DNA from: JBEKCP01 sp050014815
GTDB lineage: Bacteria; Planctomycetota; Planctomycetia; Pirellulales; Thermoguttaceae
Reading direction: 5' to 3'
DNA length: 17,819 nt
Assembly: GCA_050014815.1 (NCBI GenBank)
Contig: JBEKCP010000047.1
Coordinates: 1-17,819, forward strand
Positions 12,860 to 17,819 of this stretch are shown here, one piece after another. The translations under genes and the position numbers were made by a program. The stretch's first letter is position 1. Each line of letters begins with the position of its first letter. The notes beneath the pieces are model-generated. The model was not told the origin of the DNA. It did no database searches and was given only the letters and a program-made list of their open reading frames with translations.

Positions 12860-13645
12860 ATGCGCGCACACGCTGGAACGTGGTTAATGTTGGCCTGGCT
12901 GGCGGCTGTCATGGCGCTGAGCAGCCCGCTGCCAGGCGCGGAACCGAAGGCGAAAGACGGGGCGGCCGACGGCGGCGCTGCTGCGGCCGGCGACGAGGGC
13001 CGCCCGCCGGCGCCCGACCGGGGGAGTCCGAAGAAGAAGGAACGAGCCGCTGGAGCCAGGGACCCCGTGGCCTCGGCGTTTGCCTTGCCCAGGGGGGGCG
13101 TGTTGAACCCCAAGCAGCAGGCAGCCTACGACAATCTGAAGCAAAACAGCGAGGCGGAGTTGCGCCAGGCGTTCGACAACGTCCAGCAAGCCGAAAATGC
13201 CGCCGCGACGGCGAAGGCCCTCAGGGAGGTCAGGGAATGCCGGGCAAAGATACGTGCCGCCATCCAGGACATTCTCGCGATGCCGTATAATGAGGCCCCA
13301 TCGCAGGCGAGCCAGCAGCCCGGCAGCAGCGGCTCGGAGGGATCCAGGCCCGGCGGTTATGCGCCGCAGTACGGCAATTACGGCGGCTACGCCCCATGGT
13401 ATCCTTACGGCGGCAACGGCTATTATCCCTACGGCGGCAACGGCTACTATCCCTACGGCGGCAGCTCTTATCCGTATCGCTCGTACAACCCCTCTTCGTC
13501 CTCGCAAAACACGAAGACTGGCGGTTCGGGGCAAGGCAGCTCCAGTACGGGTTCGAGCAGCACTACCGGAAAGCCCCAGGGCACCACGACATCGGCCCCC
13601 AAACCTGCGTCCAAGCCGTCTTCAAAACCTGCTTCCAAGCGGTGA
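12860..13645 (+). CDS. Secreted protein with helical domain and Tyr/Gly-rich repeats
   Basis: This 261-residue protein has a signal peptide (MRAHAGTWLMLAWLAAVMALSSPLPGA). A charged, disordered stretch covers residues about 28-70. A helical segment of about 60 residues follows (GVLNPKQQAAYDNLKQN ... CRAKIRAAIQDIL), which resembles the helical region of many planctomycete envelope proteins that begin ALPKG-x-LTPEQQ. Next is a Tyr/Gly-rich region with tandem YPYGGNGY units. The C-terminal tail is Ser/Thr-rich with KPASKPSSKPASKR. GGGAGAGG precedes the ATG. The composition suggests a surface or wall-associated structural protein; no enzyme motif is visible. It sits in the sigma-FecR cluster and may be one of its outputs. 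Confidence 0.72.
   Translation: MRAHAGTWLMLAWLAAVMALSSPLPGAEPKAKDGAADGGAAAAGDEGRPPAPDRGSPKKKERAAGARDPVASAFALPRGGVLNPKQQAAYDNLKQNSEAELRQAFDNVQQAENAAATAKALREVRECRAKIRAAIQDILAMPYNEAPSQASQQPGSSGSEGSRPGGYAPQYGNYGGYAPWYPYGGNGYYPYGGNGYYPYGGSSYPYRSYNPSSSSQNTKTGGSGQGSSSTGSSSTTGKPQGTTTSAPKPASKPSSKPASKR
13400..13468. repeat. 24-bp tandem repeat encoding YPYGGNGY
   Basis: Units begin at 13400 and 13424 (24 bases each, TATCC-N-TACGGCGGCAACGGC core), followed by a partial third unit at 13448-13468 that diverges after TACGGCGGCA. Copies differ only at third codon positions. The period keeps the reading frame of the secreted protein. Confidence 0.85.
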
Positions 13646-13748
13646 AACACTGGCGGCCTGCTGCACCAAATAGAAGTGTTATCGTGTCTCAGTAGAGACT
13701 GTTTTGTGTTCTGTTTTTCAAGATTCACCCGGGAGAAGGAGAGTGAAC

Positions 13749-14078
13749 ATGTTCAAGCGTATGACGATGGTTGTGTTGCTGGCCGGTTTGGTTGCTCTTG
13801 CGCTGACAGCGTCTGCAATCGCTGCCGACGATCAGGTCCGTCTCGTCGGAAAGCTGGCCAAGATTGACGGCAAGACGTTAACCATCACCAGCACCGCGGA
13901 CGACGGGAGCAAGACTACCGTCGTCACCTGCAACGACGCGACGAAAGTCCATCGCGATGCCGACAACGCGATGCTGAAGCTCGCGGACCTGAAGGTCGGG
14001 CAGACGGTGCGGGTGTATTACACCAAGTCCAACAACATCGCCACGTTGGTCAATATCGCCAAGCCCGGTTCCAAATAA
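13749..14078 (+). CDS. Small secreted DUF5666-like protein
   Basis: This 109-residue protein has a signal peptide (MFKRMTMVVLLAGLVALALTASAIAA) very like those of the two small secreted proteins upstream. The mature part, VRLVGKLAKIDGKTLTITS followed by CNDATKVHRD and LKLADLKVGQTVRVYYTKSNN, has the OB-fold-like pattern of DUF5666-type domains: G-x-(I/V)-x-x-IDG-x-x-(I/L)-T(I/V), then T-x-(I/V), then L-x-VGxxVxVxY. GGAGAAGGAGAG precedes the ATG. It is the last gene before a strong hairpin terminator and so probably closes the cluster. The biochemical role of DUF5666 is unknown. Confidence 0.72.
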   Translation: MFKRMTMVVLLAGLVALALTASAIAADDQVRLVGKLAKIDGKTLTITSTADDGSKTTVVTCNDATKVHRDADNAMLKLADLKVGQTVRVYYTKSNNIATLVNIAKPGSK

Positions 14079-14100
14079 CACGGCGAGGCGACGAATAGCG

Positions 14101-14131
14101 AATAAGCCCGCCCCGAAAAGGCGGGCTTATT
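14101..14131. terminator. Hairpin terminator closing the secreted-protein cluster
   Basis: AATAAGCCCGCC (14101-14112) and GGCGGGCTTATT (14120-14131) form a perfect 12-bp stem with a seven-base loop CCGAAAA, 22 bases after the stop codon at 14078. A and T at the stem ends give short U-tracts on either strand, so it could work in both directions. Confidence 0.8.
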
Positions 14132-14177
14132 CAATTCACCGCTGATCAGCGCCCATGAGTGTTCCGGGATTTCGAGA

Positions 14178-14202
14178 GGCCCCCGCCTCTGCCGGCGGGG
14201 CC
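14178..14202. other. GC-rich hairpin upstream of the R-M gene
   Basis: GGCCCCCGCC (14178-14187) and GGCGGGGCC (14194-14202) pair around a TCTGCC loop with one bulged C. It lies just before the candidate -35 of the restriction-modification gene. It could insulate the gene from upstream transcription or be another dispersed palindrome. Confidence 0.45.
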
Positions 14203-14205
14203 ATC

Positions 14206-14233
14206 TTGCACGGGCCCCCCTTTTCGGTATAAC
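14206..14233 (+). promoter_or_regulatory. Candidate promoter for a leaderless R-M transcript
   Basis: TTGCAC (14206-14211) and TATAAC (14228-14233) are separated by 16 bases. The predicted transcript start, six to eight bases beyond the -10, falls on the ATG at 14240 itself. There is no purine-rich ribosome site other than a GGGGG run between the -10 and the ATG. Confidence 0.4.
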
Positions 14234-14239
14234 GGGGGC

Positions 14240-17200
14240 ATGAATCCCCTCGAAAGCTATCTGGCGGACCTCCGCGACGTCCACTCCACCGGGGCTGGCG
14301 TGGCGGAAACGTCCTGCTATCCGGCGCTTTCCAACTTGCTCAACGAGGTCGGCAAGTCGCTCAAACCCAGGGTCCGTTGCGTCATCAACCTGGCCAATCG
14401 CGGGGCCGGCCTGCCGGATGCCGGGCTTTTCACCGCGGACCAGCTCCAGAAGGGCAGCGCGGAGCCGAAGCAGGGCCAGCCCCCCGCCCGGGGCGTGGTG
14501 GAGGCGAAGGGGCCGAAGCAAGACGCCCAGAAGATCGCCCAGTCCGAGCAGGTCCAGCGGTACTGTGGCAATTACGGCCTGGTCGTTGTGACCAATCTAC
14601 GCGAGTTCCTGCTCTTGGGTCGCGGCCCGACGGGCAAGCCGGTCCCCCTGGAGGGCTATGCCCTGGCGGGCGACGAGCGGGCCTTCTGGAGTCTTGCCGC
14701 GCACCCGCAAAGAGCCGCCGGGGAACACGGCGAGCGGTTCGTCGAGTACCTGAAGCGGGTCATGCTGACCAACGCCCCGCTCCGTACCCCGCAGGACCTG
14801 GCTTGGTTCCTTGCCTCCTACGCCCGCGACGCCAAGGCGCGGATCGAATCGGTGGAGCTTCCCGCCCTGGCGGCGGTGCGGGAGGCCCTGGAGGAGGCCC
14901 TGGGAATGAAGTTCACGGGCGAACGGGGCGAGCACTTCTTCCGCTCAACATTGGTGCAGACCCTCTTCTATGGCGTGTTCTCGGCTTGGGTACTGTGGCA
15001 CGAGCATCAAACCGGGCGATCGGGCGCATTCGATTGGCACGCGGCCGAATGGTCGCTCCACGTCCCGTTTATTCGCACGCTCTACCACCAGATCGCCGCG
15101 CCCGACAAGCTCGGTCCGCTAGGGCTGGTCGAGGTGCTCGACTGGACGGCTGCCGCCTTGAACCGCGTGGACCGCCAAACGTTCTTTGAGAAGTTCCAGG
15201 ACGAACACGCGGTACAGTATTTCTACGAGCCGTTCTTGGAGGCTTTCGACCCTGAGTTGCGCAAGGAGTTGGGCGTATGGTACACCCCGCGGGAAATCGC
15301 CCGTTATCAAGTGGCGCGGATTGATACCGTGCTGCGAGAGGAGTTGGATATCGTCGATGGGTTGGCTGACCCCGGCGTCGTGGTATTTGACCCTTGCTGC
15401 GGCACGGCTACTTACCTGGTCGAAGTGTTGGCGAAGATTGCCGAGACGCTTCGGGCAAAAGGGGGCGATGCGCTCCTGGCTTCGGACCTCAAGAAAGCCG
15501 CTATGCACCGGGTTTTCGGCTTTGAAATTCTGCCGGCCCCGTTCGTAGTTTCACATCTGCAGCTCGGCCTGTTGCTGCATCGCTTGGGTGTGCCGTTAGT
15601 GGCCGAAAGCAACGAGCGGGTGGGCGTGTACCTGACTAACGCGCTCACCGGCTGGGAGCCGCCAAAGGGGCCCCGACAACAGCTCCTCGGCTTGATGGAC
15701 GAGCTAACGCAGGAAAGGGACGCGGCGGACCACGTGAAGCGCGAGAGTAAGATTCTGGTCGTGCTCGGTAACCCGCCTTACAACGCTTTCGCGGGTGTCA
15801 GCCTGGAAGAGGAGCAGGGGCTGGTCGAACCGTACAAAGAGGCGCTGAACGCCCCGGTCGCTCTGGGCGGCTGGGGGATCAAGAAGTTCAACCTGGATGA
15901 CTTGTATGTCCGCTTCTTCCGCCTGGCCGAGCGGCGGATCGCCGAAATGACGGGCAAAGGCGTGGTGTCATTCATTTCCAACCAATCCTGGATAACCGAA
16001 TCGTCGTTTGTCGTGCTTCGAAAACATCTCCTCAACACCTTTGACCGCTTTTGGATCGAGAACCTCCACGGCAACCGTAAGATTTCCGAGTACGCTCCCG
16101 ATGGGCGCACGAGCGAAACGATCTTCGCCGTTCGGGGGTTCTCGGTCGGTATCCAGCAGGGTGTGGGCACGTCGCTGTGGGTCAAGACGGGCAAAACCCG
16201 CAAGGGCGGGGAGGTGGCGAGGGTGCTGTTCCGTGACGACATCGACGATGCCAGGGCCGAGGACCGCCGCCGGCAATTACTCGCGTCGTTAGGCCGAAAG
16301 AGGCTTGACCGCGCGTATACGCGGGCCGAACCGCGCCCGGAGAACCGCTTTTCGTTCCGGCCTTCACGGGTCGAGCCGCACTATCTGGAATGGCCGCGCG
16401 TGACGGACCTCTGCGCGTTGGCACCAGGCAATGGCTTGATGGAGAAACGAGGCGGGGCGCTGATCGACGTGGATCGCGAGGACCTGGCGAAGCGAATGCA
16501 GACGTACTTCGACAAGAGGCATAACTGGAACGAGTACGCCCTGATGGCCGGGGCCCTGACAAGCGCGCAGGCGCGCTTTGATCCCGAGTTGGCGCGAGAG
16601 AAGGCCCTGGCGTCGGAATCGTTCCGGCCGGAGCGGACCGTTCGCTATGCCCTCCGCCCGTTCGACATGCGGTGGTGCTACTACACCTCGGTCCGCCCTA
16701 TCTGGAACGAGCCGCGCCCGGCACTGTGGGCGCAGTGCTGGCCGGGAAACGAGTTTCTCATGACCCGGCCCGGCGGTGTGGCCTCGCCGGAAGGTTCGCC
16801 GTTCTGCTTCACGCGGCTCCTGGGCGACAACGATGCTCTGCGCGGGCACGCATACTATTTTCCCTTGCGAATCCGCAACGGCAAGCGACTGAACAAGAGG
16901 GGCCAGCACACGCTCTTCCAATTATTAGGCGAGGAGCCGGAAGACGCTCCAATGGCGAATCTATCGCAACTGGCGCGTGATTACCTGGCTAAGTTGAACC
17001 TCAAGGGCCCGGATACCGACTCCGAAACGGCCCGCCGGCCGTGGATGCACGCCTTGGCTGTCGGCTACAGCCCGGCCTATCTTGGCGAGAATGCCGATGG
17101 CATCCGTTGTGACTGGCCGCGGATCCCATTGCCGGCCGACGCCGGGATCCTGAAAGCATCGACCGGTCTGGGTGAGCAAATGGCGGCTCTGTTGGACACC

Positions 17201-17761
17201 GAAACTGAAGTCCGCGGTGTGACCAGCGGCAAAATCGAACCGCTCTTTCGGACTGTCGGGGTGCTGGCGAAGGTCGGCGGGGGAGCCCTGAACCCCGATG
17301 CCGGCGACCTGGCCGTGACCGCCGGCTGGGGCCATGCCGGCAAGGGCGGCGTGACTATGCCCGCCAAGGGCCGCATCGTTCCGAGGGCCTACGACAAGGG
17401 CGAACTGGAGGCGATCGGCCGGGCGGCCGAGGACCAGGGCCTTTCGGCAGAGCAAGTCCGCACGCTGTTGGGCCCGACCACTTGCGACGTGTTCCTTAAC
17501 GACAAGGCGTATTGGAGAAACGTGCCGGCCAACGTCTGGGAGTATTACATCGGCGGCTACCAGGTCGTCAAGAAGTGGCTGAGTTACCGCGAGCAGGAGC
17601 TATTGGGCCGGCCGCTTCGCGCGGAAGAGGCCCGCGAGGTCACGAACATGGTCCGCCGGCTGGCCGCCATCATCCTGATGCAGCCGGCCTTGGACGAGAA
17701 CTACCAGCGGGTGAAGGCGGCAACCTACGCCTGGCCCCTGAGCCGGCAGGAGGCGCAATGA
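14240..17761 (+). CDS. Single-chain restriction-modification enzyme (type IIG/ISP-like)
   Basis: This 1173-residue protein appears to both methylate and cut DNA. An N-terminal PD-(D/E)XK-like nuclease is marked by LPDAGLF (Asp60) and GVVEAKG (Glu88, Lys90). A helical coupling region leads to an N6-adenine methyltransferase with motif I FDPCCGTATYLVEVL (Asp384-Thr389 region) and motif IV NPPY (511-514). After about residue 680 comes the target-recognition part, with RYALRPFDMRWCYYTSVRPIWN and EYYIGGYQVVKKWLSYR near the end, as in the type ISP C-terminal specificity domain. Type ISP enzymes of about 1,580 residues carry a helicase between nuclease and methyltransferase; none is seen here, so a type IIG-like mode is more likely. 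The ATG at 14240 begins the recognisable nuclease; no good ribosome site precedes it. The stop overlaps the next start as ATGA. Confidence 0.87.
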   Translation: MNPLESYLADLRDVHSTGAGVAETSCYPALSNLLNEVGKSLKPRVRCVINLANRGAGLPDAGLFTADQLQKGSAEPKQGQPPARGVVEAKGPKQDAQKIAQSEQVQRYCGNYGLVVVTNLREFLLLGRGPTGKPVPLEGYALAGDERAFWSLAAHPQRAAGEHGERFVEYLKRVMLTNAPLRTPQDLAWFLASYARDAKARIESVELPALAAVREALEEALGMKFTGERGEHFFRSTLVQTLFYGVFSAWVLWHEHQTGRSGAFDWHAAEWSLHVPFIRTLYHQIAAPDKLGPLGLVEVLDWTAAALNRVDRQTFFEKFQDEHAVQYFYEPFLEAFDPELRKELGVWYTPREIARYQVARIDTVLREELDIVDGLADPGVVVFDPCCGTATYLVEVLAKIAETLRAKGGDALLASDLKKAAMHRVFGFEILPAPFVVSHLQLGLLLHRLGVPLVAESNERVGVYLTNALTGWEPPKGPRQQLLGLMDELTQERDAADHVKRESKILVVLGNPPYNAFAGVSLEEEQGLVEPYKEALNAPVALGGWGIKKFNLDDLYVRFFRLAERRIAEMTGKGVVSFISNQSWITESSFVVLRKHLLNTFDRFWIENLHGNRKISEYAPDGRTSETIFAVRGFSVGIQQGVGTSLWVKTGKTRKGGEVARVLFRDDIDDARAEDRRRQLLASLGRKRLDRAYTRAEPRPENRFSFRPSRVEPHYLEWPRVTDLCALAPGNGLMEKRGGALIDVDREDLAKRMQTYFDKRHNWNEYALMAGALTSAQARFDPELAREKALASESFRPERTVRYALRPFDMRWCYYTSVRPIWNEPRPALWAQCWPGNEFLMTRPGGVASPEGSPFCFTRLLGDNDALRGHAYYFPLRIRNGKRLNKRGQHTLFQLLGEEPEDAPMANLSQLARDYLAKLNLKGPDTDSETARRPWMHALAVGYSPAYLGENADGIRCDWPRIPLPADAGILKASTGLGEQMAALLDTETEVRGVTSGKIEPLFRTVGVLAKVGGGALNPDAGDLAVTAGWGHAGKGGVTMPAKGRIVPRAYDKGELEAIGRAAEDQGLSAEQVRTLLGPTTCDVFLNDKAYWRNVPANVWEYYIGGYQVVKKWLSYREQELLGRPLRAEEAREVTNMVRRLAAIILMQPALDENYQRVKAATYAWPLSRQEAQ

Positions 17762-17819
17762 TGAAACCGAAGACGGGCGGCGGGATGGTTCCGGTCGAGC
17801 AAATTGAGCCGCGGATCCT
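17758..17819 (+). CDS. Start of a gene overlapping the R-M gene, possibly ORF6N-domain
   Basis: The window ends after about 20 codons. Tandem ATGs at 17758 and 17761 overlap the R-M stop, with AGGAGG eight to ten bases upstream inside the R-M gene. The peptide includes MVPVEQIEPRI, which resembles the opening of ORF6N/KilA-N-type DNA-binding proteins (often VE-x-IEPRIL-x-IRG). Such genes frequently sit beside restriction systems. Too little is present for a firm call. Confidence 0.4.
   Translation, partial: MMKPKTGGGMVPVEQIEPRI

Noticed and set aside
13686..13720. A rho-independent terminator after the Tyr/Gly-rich protein
   Set aside because: GTCTC-AGTA-GAGAC is only a five-base-pair stem, although T-rich sequence follows. 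It is too weak to call.

Overview
The window is GC-rich chromosomal DNA. It most resembles a planctomycete of the Pirellulales type. That placement rests on gene content (CpsD-like/ExeA-like ATPase pair, ThuA-domain secreted protein, a short ThiC, ECF sigma plus FecR-like regulator, many small secreted proteins of unknown function) and on the high density of unrelated palindromic repeats between genes. It is an inference; there is no rRNA marker here. No tRNA, rRNA, CRISPR array, insertion sequence or prophage was seen.

Layout. On the minus strand, 2916-202 is a three-gene operon: a proline-rich single-pass membrane protein, a CpsD/Wzc-like P-loop protein with a degenerate Walker A motif and an in-frame palindromic repeat insertion, and an ExeA/XrtA-associated type AAA ATPase. 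Such ATPase pairs usually belong to exopolysaccharide chain-length control and export. A repeat-rich divergent spacer (2917-3291) leads to plus-strand genes: a secreted ThuA-domain protein tightly linked to thiC, then an MFS transporter and a ROK-family kinase, separated by repeat-filled spacers. A three-tier inverted repeat lies in the convergent gap at 8037-8302, followed by a minus-strand secreted protein of unknown function.

From 9303 comes a toxin-antitoxin pair (AbrB-like antitoxin, RelE/ParE-like toxin). It abuts a 5'-truncated remnant of dapB in the opposite orientation, which marks a rearrangement junction.

The most interesting region is 10318-14078. An ECF sigma factor overlaps (ATGA) a membrane-bound FecR-like regulator. 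The C-terminal ~87 residues of that regulator are about 70% identical to the small secreted protein encoded next door, and a further downstream gene encodes a more diverged relative. Then come a Tyr/Gly-rich secreted protein and a small DUF5666-like secreted protein, closed by a strong hairpin terminator. I propose this as an undescribed cell-envelope sensing module in which the regulator carries a copy of the exported protein it may control.

The window ends with a large single-chain restriction-modification enzyme (nuclease, methyltransferase and ISP-type specificity domains, no helicase), possibly read from a leaderless transcript, and the first codons of an overlapping gene that may be an ORF6N-domain protein.
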